DNA of 64,000 bases from JACVRW01 sp963734025 (GCA_963734025.1 CAVTFR010000015.1:186001-250000), one strand, 5' to 3'. Numbered from the stretch's first letter, positions 40,289-49,407 are shown. The notes: generated by a model not told the origin, from the letters alone. Numbers and translations: made by a program.

Positions 40289-42015
40289 GCGGGCCCGACG
40301 ACGCGCAGGACCTCGGCCACCGAGGTGATTCCGGCCCTGATCTTCCCGAGCCCGTCCTCGCGCAGAGTGCGCATGCCCTCGGCCCGGGCGGCCCCGCGCA
40401 GCTCGTCGGCGGAATGCTTGCCGAGGATCAGCCGGCGCAGGCCGTCCGTCATCGGCATCACCTGGTAGAGGCCGATCCGGCCGCGAAAGCCCGTCTGCAC
40501 GCAGCGCACGCAGCCACCGGGCTCGAAGCCGCTGAAGCCGCGCTCGACCTGGAAGCCGTTGCTCTCGAGGACGGCCTTCGAGAGCTTGACCGGCTGCTTG
40601 CAGTCGCACAGCCGGCGCACCAGCCGCTGTGCGACCACGCATTCGATTCCGGCGGCGACGAGGAACGGCTCGACCCCCATCTCGATCAGGCGAGCGGCCC
40701 CGAGCGGAGCGTCGTTCGTGTGCAGCGTCGTGAGCACGAGATGCCCCGTGAGCGCGGCCTCGATCGCCAGGGCGGCGGTCTCGGCGTCGCGCACCTCGCC
40801 GACCATGATCACGTCGGGGTCGGCGCGGACCAGCGAGCGCAGCCCGGAGGCGAACGTCAGGCCCCCCTTCGGGTGGACCTGCACCTGCTTGACCCCGTCG
40901 AGCTCATACTCGACCGGATCCTCGACGGTGATCAGCGTCTGCTCGGGCGAGTTGACCTCTTGCATCGCGGCGTAGAGCGTCGTCGTCTTGCCGGAGCCGG
41001 TCGGGCCCGTGACGAGCACGGCGCCGTACGTCGCGCCGATCGCGTGCCGGAAGCGCTCGCGCTCGGGCGCCTCCATCCCCAGCCGGTCGAGCTCGACGAC
41101 CACCTGCGTCTTGTCGAGGATCCGCATGACGACCGACTCGCCGCGAACCACCGGTAGCGTGGCCACGCGCAGGTCAACGTAGTGCCCGTCCACGGACAGC
41201 CCGATGCGGCCGTCCTGCGGCAGGCGCTTCTCGGCGATGTCGAGCTCGGCCATGATCTTGATGCGCGACACGAGGCCGGAGACGAGGTGACGCGGCACCG
41301 TCGTCGAGTCGAAGACAACACCGTCGACGCGGAAGCGCACGCGCATGTCGGACGCGCGCGGCTCGAAGTGCACGTCCGACGCGCCGCGGCGGACCGCGTC
41401 CGCGACCACCGAGTGGACGAGCTTGACGACCGGTGCGTCGTCGGCCGACTCGCGCAGCTCGATCACCTGGGCGGCGTCGTCCTCGGTCTCCTCGTGGATC
41501 TCCCGGACCGACTCCTGGAGCGTCGACAGGCCCGCTATCAGCGCCTCGATGTCCTCCGGTGAGGCGACGGCGCGGCGGACGTCGTAGCCAGTGGCCATCG
41601 TGATGTCGTCGAGCGCGAGCAGGTTGGCCGGGTCGGCGGTCGCGACCAGCAGGCCCCCCTCGCCGAGGAACGCGATCGGGATCGTCTTGTAGCGCCTCGC
41701 CTTGCCGGCATCGATCAGGGCGGCGGCGCCCTTGTCGACGTCGAAGACGTTGAGATCGACGTAGTGGAGCCCGTTGCGCTCGGCGAGTGCCTGGGCGAGC
41801 TGCTTCGAGTCGACGAGGCTCGCGTCGATCAGGCTCTGCCCGAGCGTCACGCCGCGCACCCTCCCCTCCTCGACGACGCGCTCGACCACGCCTCGCTCCG
41901 CGAAGCCGAGCTGCACGATCACGTCGCCGATGCGCCTGATGGCGCCCGTGCGCGTCGTGGGCGGGATGAGTCCGGGCACGGGAAACGGCCCTGCCGAGGC
42001 AGCCTGGGCTTCCAT
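40285..42015 (-). CDS. Type II secretion/type IV pilus assembly ATPase (GspE/PilB)
   Basis: The 576-residue protein has an N-terminal MshEN/T2SSE_N domain (RRIGDVIVQLGFAE ... LGQSLIDASLVDSKQLAQALAERNGL). The ATPase core has Walker A GPTGSGKTT (337-345), the Asp box ITVEDPVEY, Walker B VRADPDVIMVGEVRD and the His box TGHLVLTTLHTND. A zinc-binding four-Cys region (RLCDCKQP ... GGCVRCVQTGFRGR) is present. No pilin, PilC or PilT genes are nearby, so it is an isolated component here. The N-terminal module may bind c-di-GMP, as in MshE. Confidence 0.93.
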   Translation of the reverse strand: MEAQAASAGPFPVPGLIPPTTRTGAIRRIGDVIVQLGFAERGVVERVVEEGRVRGVTLGQSLIDASLVDSKQLAQALAERNGLHYVDLNVFDVDKGAAALIDAGKARRYKTIPIAFLGEGGLLVATADPANLLALDDITMATGYDVRRAVASPEDIEALIAGLSTLQESVREIHEETEDDAAQVIELRESADDAPVVKLVHSVVADAVRRGASDVHFEPRASDMRVRFRVDGVVFDSTTVPRHLVSGLVSRIKIMAELDIAEKRLPQDGRIGLSVDGHYVDLRVATLPVVRGESVVMRILDKTQVVVELDRLGMEAPERERFRHAIGATYGAVLVTGPTGSGKTTTLYAAMQEVNSPEQTLITVEDPVEYELDGVKQVQVHPKGGLTFASGLRSLVRADPDVIMVGEVRDAETAALAIEAALTGHLVLTTLHTNDAPLGAARLIEMGVEPFLVAAGIECVVAQRLVRRLCDCKQPVKLSKAVLESNGFQVERGFSGFEPGGCVRCVQTGFRGRIGLYQVMPMTDGLRRLILGKHSADELRGAARAEGMRTLREDGLGKIRAGITSVAEVLRVVGPA

Positions 42016-42077
42016 ACCTTCGGAATATCGGCACGAGCAGGTCGGGGTTGAGATGTGGCGGGGTCCGCCGAGGCGGG

Positions 42078-42083
42078 TAGCTT
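42078..42083 (+). promoter_or_regulatory. -10 hexamer TAGCTT for the MazG-like gene
   Basis: TAGCTT ends 7 bases before the GTG at 42091 and there is no Shine-Dalgarno sequence. It fits the leaderless pattern. Confidence 0.45.
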
Positions 42084-42090
42084 CTGCGGT

Positions 42091-42420
42091 GTGAACCTCT
42101 CCGACTACCAGCGCCGCTCACGCGCCACCGCCGTCTATCCGGACGCGGGCGCGAACCTCACCTACCCCGCTCTCGGGCTCTGCGGGGAGGCAGGCGAGGC
42201 CGCCGAGAAGGTCAAGAAGGCGATCCGCGACGACGGCGGCGTGCTGACGGACGAGCGCCGCGACGCGCTCGCGGCTGAGCTCGGGGACGTGCTCTGGTAC
42301 GTCGCTCAGCTCGCCACGGAGGCGGGCCTCGACCTCGACGAAGTGGCCGAGAGCAACCTCGAGAAGCTGCTCTCGCGCCGCGACCGCGCCGTCCTGCACG
42401 GCAGCGGCGACTTGCGCTAG
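42091..42420 (+). CDS. MazG-like nucleotide pyrophosphohydrolase
   Basis: The 109-residue protein has the metal-binding EEXX-type pattern: GLCGEAGEAAEKVKKAIRDD and AAELGDVLWYVAQLATEAGLDLDEVAESNLEKLLSR. It likely hydrolyses non-canonical or excess NTPs as a house-cleaning enzyme. The GTG at 42091 gives the typical VNLSDYQRRS start. Its stop overlaps the convergent hflX stop by four bases. Confidence 0.9.
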   Translation: MNLSDYQRRSRATAVYPDAGANLTYPALGLCGEAGEAAEKVKKAIRDDGGVLTDERRDALAAELGDVLWYVAQLATEAGLDLDEVAESNLEKLLSRRDRAVLHGSGDLR

Positions 42421-43700
42421 CCGAGCGAGCCGTTCCCGTTCTGGAAGCGCTCGAAGCGCGACGCGACCGACACCGGCACACGCGCGCGGACGCGGACGCC
42501 CTCCGCCGTGTCCTCGCGCTCCAGCTCGCCGGCCACGTCGTGGAGCTCGGACAGGCTCGTCCCCTCGTCATACGGGAGGAGCAACTCCATCGGCCGCAGC
42601 GATGCGAGGAAGCGCGCCTCGACCGCTTCGCGCAGCTCGGCTAGGCCATCCCCGCTGACGGCTGAGACCTGCACGGCCTGCGGGAAGCGGAACGACAGCT
42701 CGCGGCGGCGCTCGTCGTCGAGCAGATCGACCTTGTTCAGCACCAGCAGGCGCGGGCGCTCGACGACGCCCGTCTCCGCCAGAACGTCGTCGACCGCCGA
42801 CAGCATCTCGTGCAGCTCGTCCTCGGCCACCGAGGCGTCCGCGACGTGCACGATCAGGTCGGCGCCCAGCGCCTCCTCGAGCGTCGCCGAGAAGGCGTCG
42901 ACGAGGGCGTGTGGCAGCTTGCGGATGAAGCCGACCGTGTCGGTCACGAGGTAGGTGCGACCGTTGATCCCGAACGAGCGCGTGGTCGGGTCGAGCGTGT
43001 GGAAGAGCCTGTCGCGCACGCTCACCTCCGCGCCGGTGAGCGCGTTCAGGAGCGTCGACTTGCCGGCGTTCGTGTAGCCGGCGAGCGCCACCGTCGGCAG
43101 CCCGGCGCGCTCGCGCTCGGCGCGCATTGTCGAGCGCGTGGCCTTGGTGTGCTTGAGGCGCCGCTGCAGGGCCGCGATGCGGTCGCGCGCCAGCCGGCGA
43201 TCGGTCTCGATCTGGGTCTCGCCTGGGCCCCTCGTGCCGATGCCGCCGTCCATACGGCCGGCGCCGAGACGCTCGAGGTGCGTCCAGAGGCCGCGCATGC
43301 GCGCGAGGTTGTACTCGAGCTGGGCGAGCTCTACCTGGAGCTTGCCCTCGGCCGAGTGAGCGTGGTCGGCGAAGATGTCGAGGATGATCGCCGTGCGGTC
43401 GATCACGGGCACGCCGAGCGCCTCCTCGAGGTTGCGCTCCTGGCGCGGCAGCAGCTCGTCGTCGCAGGCGACCAGGTTCGCGTCGGCGTCCTTGATGGCG
43501 CGCTTCAGCTCGTCGAGCTTTCCGCGCCCGAAATAGCGGTCGGGATCGGGCCGCTCCCGGCGCTGGACGAGCTCGCCGACAGCCGCGACCCCCGCGGTTC
43601 GGAGCAGCTCGCGCAGCTCGGACAGGTCCGGCTCCGTCGGGCTGACCCCGATGCAGAGCGCGCGCTGACGCGCCCTCGGCTGTGAGGTCAGATCTTGCAT
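42417..43700 (-). CDS. hflX: Ribosome-associated GTPase HflX
   Basis: The 427-residue protein has the HflX N-terminal domain (YFGRGKLDELK, DDELLPRQERNLEEALGVPVIDRTAIILDIFADHAHSAEGKLQVELAQLEY). The glycine-rich linker RMDGGIGTRGPGETQIETDRR follows, then the GTPase domain with G1 GYTNAGKST, G3 DTVGF and G4 NKVD. It rescues stalled ribosomes. TAACCT lies 7 bases before the ATG at 43700. Confidence 0.96.
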   Translation of the reverse strand: MQDLTSQPRARQRALCIGVSPTEPDLSELRELLRTAGVAAVGELVQRRERPDPDRYFGRGKLDELKRAIKDADANLVACDDELLPRQERNLEEALGVPVIDRTAIILDIFADHAHSAEGKLQVELAQLEYNLARMRGLWTHLERLGAGRMDGGIGTRGPGETQIETDRRLARDRIAALQRRLKHTKATRSTMRAERERAGLPTVALAGYTNAGKSTLLNALTGAEVSVRDRLFHTLDPTTRSFGINGRTYLVTDTVGFIRKLPHALVDAFSATLEEALGADLIVHVADASVAEDELHEMLSAVDDVLAETGVVERPRLLVLNKVDLLDDERRRELSFRFPQAVQVSAVSGDGLAELREAVEARFLASLRPMELLLPYDEGTSLSELHDVAGELEREDTAEGVRVRARVPVSVASRFERFQNGNGSLG

Positions 43701-43707
43701 CCCAACA

Positions 43708-43713
43708 AGGTTA
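43708..43713 (-). promoter_or_regulatory. -10 hexamer TAACCT for hflX
   Basis: TAACCT on the minus strand lies 7 bases before the hflX ATG, with no ribosome binding site. A leaderless transcript is likely. Confidence 0.45.
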
Positions 43714-43731
43714 GACGGGATCCGCGCCCAC

Positions 43732-44436
43732 TCAAGGCAGCTGTAGGCGCTCGACGGCCGGCATCACACCGCGCGTGTCGAATTCCGCCGGGATCGAGCT
43801 CCCCGGCAGCACCACGACCGCCTCGTCGGCGTTCCCGAGCCAGGACGCGTGCCCCACGGCGTAGCGGTGCGCGGCGAGCGCGCACGCGGCGGCGTCGATC
43901 TCCTCGATGCGCCGGTGCCAGAGGTCGCCGCCCTCGTCGCGCACGTGATCGCCGCTCAGCTCCTCGATGCGCAGCTGGATGCCGAACGGGTGGCGCTTCG
44001 CCGGCAGGCGGCGGCCCTGTAGGGCGCAGAAGACCGCGTCCGCGTTCGTCTCGAAGAGGGGGAAGTCGTTGTACGAGCCCTCGCTGATGGCGCCGTCGTG
44101 GTCGTCGCGGCCGTCGCGCGGCGCGTAGCGCGGCATGTCGCGCATCGCGTCCACGAGCTTGCTCGCCTCCGGGCTCGGCGGCTGCGGGCTCACGCCGAGC
44201 TTCTGCAGGAAGTCGTCGCAGTCGCGCATCGGCCGTCCCTGGCGCGGGGCGCTGAGCGGAGCCCCGAGCGCGAACACGATGTCGCCGAGTGAACGCAGCT
44301 CCGCGGCGACCTGCTCGGCGGTGCCTGGCTCGAAGAAGATCGCGCTGAGCCGGATCGGCGGCTCAGGAGCTCGGACCTCCTCCAGCATCGCGAGCTGGAG
44401 CCTGCCTCGCATGGGAACTGCGCCGCAGTAGTGCAT
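43732..44436 (-). CDS. DUF429-like (predicted RNase H-fold nuclease) protein
   Basis: The 234-residue protein has FALGAPLSAPRQGRPMRDCDDFLQKLGVSPQ, similar to the DUF429 'IDAPL...R.CD..LR..G' block. Near the C-terminus is IEEIDAAACALAAHRYAVGHASWLGNADEAVVVLP, similar to the DUF429 'D.LDAL..A...' block. The first catalytic Asp strand of the fold is not clear, so activity is uncertain. An ATG at 44412 is an alternative start. It directly follows dapL. Confidence 0.55.
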   Translation of the reverse strand: MHYCGAVPMRGRLQLAMLEEVRAPEPPIRLSAIFFEPGTAEQVAAELRSLGDIVFALGAPLSAPRQGRPMRDCDDFLQKLGVSPQPPSPEASKLVDAMRDMPRYAPRDGRDDHDGAISEGSYNDFPLFETNADAVFCALQGRRLPAKRHPFGIQLRIEELSGDHVRDEGGDLWHRRIEEIDAAACALAAHRYAVGHASWLGNADEAVVVLPGSSIPAEFDTRGVMPAVERLQLP

Positions 44437-45593
44437 CAGCCGCCGAGGCTACCCCGGATCCGCTCGACGGCCTCCCTGAGCCGCTCGTCGTCGATCGTCA
44501 GGGAGATCCGGAAGAAGCCCTCGCCGTTCGGCCCGTAGGCGCCGCCGGGGGACACGACCACGCCCGACTCCTCGAGCACGAGCTCGCAGTAGGAGGCCGA
44601 CGTGTGCCCCTCCGGGACAGGCGCCCACACGTAGATCGTGCCCTTCGGCGGCGTTACGTCGACGCCGATCTCGCTCAGTGCGTCGCAGACGAGGTCGCGA
44701 CGGCGCCGGTAGAGCGCCGGCATCCCGGCGGGCGGCCCGTCGTCGAGCGCGCGCGCCGCGGCGAGTTGCACGGCCTCGAAGACCCCCGAGTCGATGTTCG
44801 TCTTGAGCTTCCAGTAGGCGCCCACGGCGTCCGCGTTGCCGACGATCGCGGCGGTGCGCCAGCCCGTCATGTTCCAGCCCTTCGAGAGCGAGAAGACCTC
44901 CACGCCCACGTCCTTCGCGCCGGGCGTCGCGAGGAAGCTCGGCGCGACGTAGCCGTCGAAGGTCGTCTCCGTGTACGAGGCGTCGTGGACGATCAGCACG
45001 TCGTGCTCGCGCGCGAACTCGACCGCCCGCTCGAACAGCCCGTCGGGCACGACCGCCCCGGTCGGGTTGTTCGGGTAGTTGATGAAGAGCAGGCGGGCGC
45101 GCGCCGCCACGTCCCCCTCGATCGCGCCGAGATCCGGCGCGAAGCCGAGCTCGGGCACGAGCGGCATCAGCACCGGCTCCGCACCGGCCAGCAGCGGGCC
45201 GCCGGTGTAGACCGGGTAGCCGGGGTCGGCCGCCAGCGCCACGGAGTCCGGGTCGAGGAAGGCGAGGTTCAGGTTGAAGACGCACTCCTTGGCGCCGAGC
45301 GCCGGGATGATCTCGCTCTCGGGGTCGAGCTCGACGCCGAAGCGGCGCGCGTAGAAGCGCGCGAAGGCCTCGCGCAGCTCGGGCCGGCCGCGGTTCGACG
45401 GGTACTGGTGCGTGCCGGGGTCGGCGGCGGCCCGTGCCAGCGCCTCGACCACCGGCGCGGGAGTGGGCGTGTCGGGATCGCCGATCCCCAGGCTGATCAC
45501 GTCGACGCCGGCCGCCTTCTTCTCCCTGACCTTGCGCTCGAGCTCGGCGAACAGGTAGGGCGGCAGGCGGTCGAGACGGCTACTGGGTTGCAT
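44436..45593 (-). CDS. dapL: LL-diaminopimelate aminotransferase
   Basis: The 385-residue class I/II aminotransferase has VISLGIGDPDTPTP, NYPNNPTGA, HDASYTETTFDGY and the PLP lysine in SLSKGWNMTGWR. The ETTFDGY and PSFLATPGAKDVGVEVFSLSK stretches are typical of DapL. It converts tetrahydrodipicolinate directly to LL-diaminopimelate for lysine and cell wall. I choose the ATG at 45593 because AAGGAG precedes it by 4 bases; it lies within the end of dapF. Adjacency to dapF supports the pathway. Confidence 0.9.
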   Translation of the reverse strand: MQPSSRLDRLPPYLFAELERKVREKKAAGVDVISLGIGDPDTPTPAPVVEALARAAADPGTHQYPSNRGRPELREAFARFYARRFGVELDPESEIIPALGAKECVFNLNLAFLDPDSVALAADPGYPVYTGGPLLAGAEPVLMPLVPELGFAPDLGAIEGDVAARARLLFINYPNNPTGAVVPDGLFERAVEFAREHDVLIVHDASYTETTFDGYVAPSFLATPGAKDVGVEVFSLSKGWNMTGWRTAAIVGNADAVGAYWKLKTNIDSGVFEAVQLAAARALDDGPPAGMPALYRRRRDLVCDALSEIGVDVTPPKGTIYVWAPVPEGHTSASYCELVLEESGVVVSPGGAYGPNGEGFFRISLTIDDERLREAVERIRGSLGG

Positions 45594-46425
45594 GGAGCTC
45601 CTTGACGAATTCGTCACTCAGGACACCGGCGTAGACGGGCCTCGCCCAGCCGGTCAGGTCGACGTGCAGGTCCTCCCCCACGTCCACGACGAGCTCGCCC
45701 CCGTCGAGCTCGACGGTCACGGGGCTGTCGACGCCGCGCAGCACGGCGGCCACGGCGGCGCCGCTCGCGCCGGTCCCGGACGACATCGTCTCTCCCACCC
45801 CGCGCTCGAAGATGCGCGCGCGGATCGACGCGTCGCCGCTGCGGCGCCAGAACGAGACGTTCGTGCGGCGCGGGAACAGCTCGTGACGCTCGATCTCGGG
45901 GCCGTGGAGCGCCAGGTCGAGCTGCTCGAGATCGTCGCCGGCCTCGATCGAGCACTGCGGGTTGCCGACCTGCACGAACTGAAAGGCGAACTCGCGTCCG
46001 CCGGCGTTCAGCGTGCCGGTGCCGTCGTCGCCGCCGCTCGGGAAGTCCTCGGGCGCGCGCAGCCGGGCGCGCCCGATGTCGAGCGTGCAGAGCTCGCCCT
46101 CGATGCGCGGGCGCACCTCGCCGGCGACGGTGCGGACCGAGAAGCTGTCGTGCTCGGTCCAGCCGCTGCGGCGCAGGTACATCACCGCCTGGCGGACGCC
46201 GTTGCCGGACAGCTCGGCCTCGGAGCCGTCCGGGTTGTAGATGCGGATCTCGGCGACGAAGCCGCGCTCGCCGCTCTCCCTGATGAGCACGATCCCGTCC
46301 GAGCCGACCCCGGTGTGCGCGGCGCAGAAGCGGCGGATGCGCTCAGGCGTCAGCTCGAACGGGAGCTCTCGCTCCTCGACGATCGCGTAGTCGTTGCCCA
46401 GGGCCTGCCACTTCTCGAAGCGCAC
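45580..46425 (-). CDS. dapF: Diaminopimelate epimerase-family protein with Ser-Ser active site
   Basis: The 281-residue protein aligns with DapF throughout: KWQALGNDYAIVE, GVGSDGIVLI, IYNPDGSEAELSGNG, GNPQC, ERGVGETMSSGTGA. The two catalytic cysteines of E. coli DapF (C73 in CGNG and C217 in ACGSG) are both serine here, S73 and S216. The usual His of GNPHC is Gln157. The enzyme should turn LL- into meso-diaminopimelate, and its coupling to dapL supports that. The altered chemistry makes activity uncertain. The start is a GTG with a TAGCCT hexamer 6 bases before it. Confidence 0.88.
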   Translation of the reverse strand: MRFEKWQALGNDYAIVEERELPFELTPERIRRFCAAHTGVGSDGIVLIRESGERGFVAEIRIYNPDGSEAELSGNGVRQAVMYLRRSGWTEHDSFSVRTVAGEVRPRIEGELCTLDIGRARLRAPEDFPSGGDDGTGTLNAGGREFAFQFVQVGNPQCSIEAGDDLEQLDLALHGPEIERHELFPRRTNVSFWRRSGDASIRARIFERGVGETMSSGTGASGAAVAAVLRGVDSPVTVELDGGELVVDVGEDLHVDLTGWARPVYAGVLSDEFVKELHATQ

Positions 46426-46431
46426 GGCGCC

Positions 46432-46437
46432 AGGCTA
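46432..46437 (-). promoter_or_regulatory. -10 hexamer TAGCCT for dapF
   Basis: TAGCCT on the minus strand lies 6 bases before the GTG at 46425. Its TAG also forms the stop codon of a short penicillin-acylase-like remnant. No Shine-Dalgarno sequence is present. Confidence 0.45.
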
Positions 46438-46509
46438 ACGATGCCCGTCGAGCTCCATGAGCTGCTGGAAGGTCGGCCGGTTGGTCCAGCGCATCGTGTC
46501 GCCGGGCAC
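46435..46509 (-). pseudogene. Possible remnant of a penicillin acylase-family C-terminus
   Basis: The minus strand between miaA and dapF can be read as DTMRWTNRPTFQQLMELDGHR followed by a stop. The stretch NRPTFQQ resembles a motif near the C-terminus of penicillin acylase (peptidase S45) family proteins. Only about 24-34 codons are present, so it would be a leftover of a larger gene. The match is short and from memory. Confidence 0.3.
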
Positions 46510-46537
46510 GCCGGCGGGAAGGTGATGCGCTCCCTCC

Positions 46538-47452
46538 TCAGATCGGGCGGCGAGCGACCAGCTCACGGGCCAGCCGGTCCGGCGACGCCTCGCCGGCATC
46601 GAGGATCTCGACGTGCTCCAGCCTGCGCATCCAGGTCAGCTGGCGGCGCGCGTAGTTGCGCGTCCGGCGCTTCATCGCCTCGGCGTCTCCGCGCAGCAGC
46701 TCCTCGAAGCCGAGTGCCTTGCGGGCGGTAGGCGAGGCGCCGGCCTCGTCCGCGCGGCGCACCTCCTCGACCGCGCCGGCGGCGACCATCGCATCGACCC
46801 GCGCGTCTATCCGGCGGTAGAGCTCGGCGCGCTCCATGACGAGGGCGCAGAGCACCGTCCGGTGGCGCAGGTGTGCGGTCCAGAGGCGCGACTCGGCACC
46901 CACGGGCGCCGGAGTCTCCCCCATCTCGAGCAGCTCGAGCGCTCTGATGATCCGCGTGCGGTCGCCCGGCTCTATGGCCGCCGCCGCGCTGGGCGCGCGG
47001 GCGGCGAGCTCGGCGTGCAGGACGGCCGGCCCGCGCGTCTCGAGGTCCGCGGCGATGCGCTCGCGCAGCTCGGCGGGCGGCGGCGGGCGCAGCTCGAGGT
47101 CGGTCAGCGCGGCCTGCAGGTAGAGCCCGGTGCCGCCCACGACGATCGGGCGCCGCCCCGCCTCGAGCGCCGCGTCGATCTCGGCGCGGGCAAGCGCCGC
47201 GAAGCGCCCCGCCGAGAACGTCTCCGTCACCGGCACGAACGAGAGCAGCCGGTGCTCGAGCGCCTCACGCTCGGCGGCCGTGGCGGCACCGCTCAGGATC
47301 TCGAGCCCGGCGTATACCTGGAGAGCGTCGGCCGAGACCGCAACCGGGTCGTCGCCCTTGCGGCGCAGCTGCTCCGCCAGGGCGATCGCAACCGCTGTCT
47401 TCCCGATACCGGTCGGGCCGAACAGGGCGATCACGTGGTGGTCGACGGGCAC
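46538..47452 (-). CDS. miaA: tRNA dimethylallyltransferase
   Basis: The 304-residue enzyme adds a dimethylallyl group to A37 of tRNAs reading U-starting codons. Motifs are ALFGPTGIGKTAVAIALAE (P-loop), SADALQVYAGLEILSGAAT, VVGGTGLYLQAALTDLE, GDRTRIIRALELLE and RNYARRQLTWMRR. MiaB, which further modifies the same base, is encoded 5 kb away on the same strand. An alternative GTG start lies 6 codons in. The 20-bp gap to the divergent lipoprotein gene holds TAGTAATACC but no clear promoter. Confidence 0.94.
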   Translation of the reverse strand: MPVDHHVIALFGPTGIGKTAVAIALAEQLRRKGDDPVAVSADALQVYAGLEILSGAATAAEREALEHRLLSFVPVTETFSAGRFAALARAEIDAALEAGRRPIVVGGTGLYLQAALTDLELRPPPPAELRERIAADLETRGPAVLHAELAARAPSAAAAIEPGDRTRIIRALELLEMGETPAPVGAESRLWTAHLRHRTVLCALVMERAELYRRIDARVDAMVAAGAVEEVRRADEAGASPTARKALGFEELLRGDAEAMKRRTRNYARRQLTWMRRLEHVEILDAGEASPDRLARELVARRPI

Positions 47453-47472
47453 GATCGCTAGTAATACCTGGC

Positions 47473-48412
47473 GTGCCGGGACGAATCATGCCGACCGCCG
47501 CGGCCTTCCTCGCGGCGGCCACGCTCGCGCTCGGGTGCCAGGAGTCCGGCTTCGACGAGTCGAAGGAGACGGCGCGGCCGCTCAAGGTCCAGCACATCGA
47601 CGCCGACCTCGCCGGAACGAAGGTCCCGGGCCAGGCCGAGCGCCCCTTCACGCTGACCGCCGACGCGCTCGGGGACACGCTCGCGCTCGGCGTGCGGCCG
47701 GCCGGCGCGGCGCTGCCGGGCGGGAAGGTGCCCGCCTACCTGCGTTCGGAGGCCTCCGGCATCGAGGTCGTGCCGCCGCCGAGGCGAGGCGGGCTCGGCC
47801 CGATCGAGGCCGCCGACCCCGACGTGATTCTCGGCAGCCACGAGCTCCAGGGGCCGCTCTACCCCTCGCTCAACAAGATCGCTCCCGACGGTGATGAGCG
47901 ACGGCGGCGGCGCGTCCTGGGAGCTGACGGTCCGCCTCCATGGAGAGGCGCTCGGCCGCACGAACGACGCCGAGCGGCTGCTGATCGACTGGGACCGCCG
48001 CGTGGCGGCACTGCGGTCTCGTCTCGGAGACGACGCCCCGGACACCCCGGTGTCGGTTGTGCTCGTCGGCCTGAACGGGATCCTCATGGCCGGCGGCGAC
48101 TCCTTCCCCGGGCGGGTGCTGAGCGACGTCGGACTCGGACGGCCGCCGTCGCAGGACGGCGTACGCGAGTCCGAGACCGTGTCCCGCGATCAGATCCCGG
48201 CGCTCGACGGCCGCGTGATTCTGCTCTCGGTCGCCCCTGGAGCGGAGGGACGCCTCTCGGAGCTCGAGGCGAACCCGCTCTGGAAGCACCTGCGCGCGGT
48301 CCGCTCGGGCGCCGTCGAACGGGTTGACGCGGGCACCTGGTGGACCGGCGGCGGCATCCTCGCCGCGCGCGCTGCGCTCGAGGATCTGGACCGCATTCTG
48401 GTCGGCAGCTGA
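47473..48412 (+). pseudogene. Iron-siderophore ABC substrate-binding lipoprotein, single-base frameshift
   Basis: The N-terminus is a lipoprotein signal (AAFLAAATLALGC). The protein matches FhuD/FepB-type binding proteins: RPFTLTADALGDTLALGVRPAGAAL, ADPDVILGSHELQGPLYPSLNKIAP, then in another frame VMSDGGGASWELTVRLHGEALGRTNDAERLLIDW and GTWWTGGGILAARAALEDLDRIL. One extra C in the CCC run at 47884-47886 separates the frames. Without it the reading continues KIAPTVMSD. No permease or ATPase partner is adjacent. Either a sequence error or a new mutation. Confidence 0.8.
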
Positions 48413-48459
48413 CCCAGGTCTACTGAACCCCCCTCGATCTGCCGATCAGGAGGGGAAGG

Positions 48460-49407
48460 ATGACCCTCGAACCGCTCGACGCCCTGTCGCGGCTGGCTGC
48501 CCGACGCTTCGGGAGCTTCGCCGACGCCGCCAACGCCGTGCTCGACCTGCTCGCCGGAGCCGTGCCCGGCGGCTGCGTCCTGCTTGGCCAGGTCGACTGG
48601 GACGCCGGCGAGTGCCGTGTCCTCGACGCCCGCGGCGGCGCCGTTGAGCGCGGCTCCTCGCTCCCCTTGTCCGGCGGCGGCGACGGGCTCATCGGGCCCG
48701 AGGCGCTCGCATCGGTCTGCCCGGGTGCGTGGGTCACCGCACCGCTCGACGCTGCCGACGGCAGCGTCGTGGCGCTCCTGATCGCGAGCCCGGGCGGCGA
48801 CGTGGCGCCGCCTCGCTACCTCGCCCAGCTGCTGCTCGTGGCGGCGCGCATCCTCTCCTACGAGTGGGAGAGCATCTCGACGAGGGCCGAGCTGCACCGG
48901 CTCGCCGAGGCGGTCCGGGATCGCGAGCACACCGATCCCGTGACGGGGCTCCCGAACCGGGGTGCCCTGCTCGAGGACCTCGAGCGCGAGTGGGAGCTGA
49001 GCCGGCGCGGCAGCGTCGAGACCCTCGTTGTCGTGGCTCACCTGAACGAGCGCTCCGCCGTCGCCGAGCGGCACGGCCAGGCCGTGGCCGACCTGATCCT
49101 GAAGGACGTCGCCGATGTACTCACGGGCGCGGTCCGGCGCGCCGACCACCTGGCCCAGATCGCCGACGACGCGCTCGCGATCGTCTTGGTCGGCTGCAAG
49201 GGCGAGGAGGGCGCCCGCGCGTTCGTAGGCAGGGTCGCGCGTGCGCTCGAGCGGGTCGCTGCGGCGAGGCCCGCCCCCGCGCGGATCTCGTACGGCATCC
49301 ACGGCCTCGCGGACACCGGCTCGGCTTCCGAGGCGATCGAGCTCGCCGAGGTCGCGGCGCGCGCCGCCGAGCCGCTCGCGGGCGCCTCGATCGAGGAGCT
49401 CGCGTGA
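48460..49407 (+). CDS. GAF-like plus degenerate GGDEF-domain protein
   Basis: The 315-residue protein has an N-terminal GAF-like region (LLAGAVPGGCVLLGQVDWDAGECRVLDARGG, to about 145) and a GGDEF-like domain from about 155. The GGDEF start is normal (EHTDPVTGLPNRGALLEDLE), but the signature site reads QIADDALAIVL, with ADDAL in place of GGDEF. Cyclase activity is therefore unlikely; nucleotide or protein binding is possible. Its ATG follows AGGAGGGGAAGG. The stop overlaps the start of the MshEN coiled-coil protein, so the two are made together. Confidence 0.82.
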   Translation: MTLEPLDALSRLAARRFGSFADAANAVLDLLAGAVPGGCVLLGQVDWDAGECRVLDARGGAVERGSSLPLSGGGDGLIGPEALASVCPGAWVTAPLDAADGSVVALLIASPGGDVAPPRYLAQLLLVAARILSYEWESISTRAELHRLAEAVRDREHTDPVTGLPNRGALLEDLEREWELSRRGSVETLVVVAHLNERSAVAERHGQAVADLILKDVADVLTGAVRRADHLAQIADDALAIVLVGCKGEEGARAFVGRVARALERVAAARPAPARISYGIHGLADTGSASEAIELAEVAARAAEPLAGASIEELA

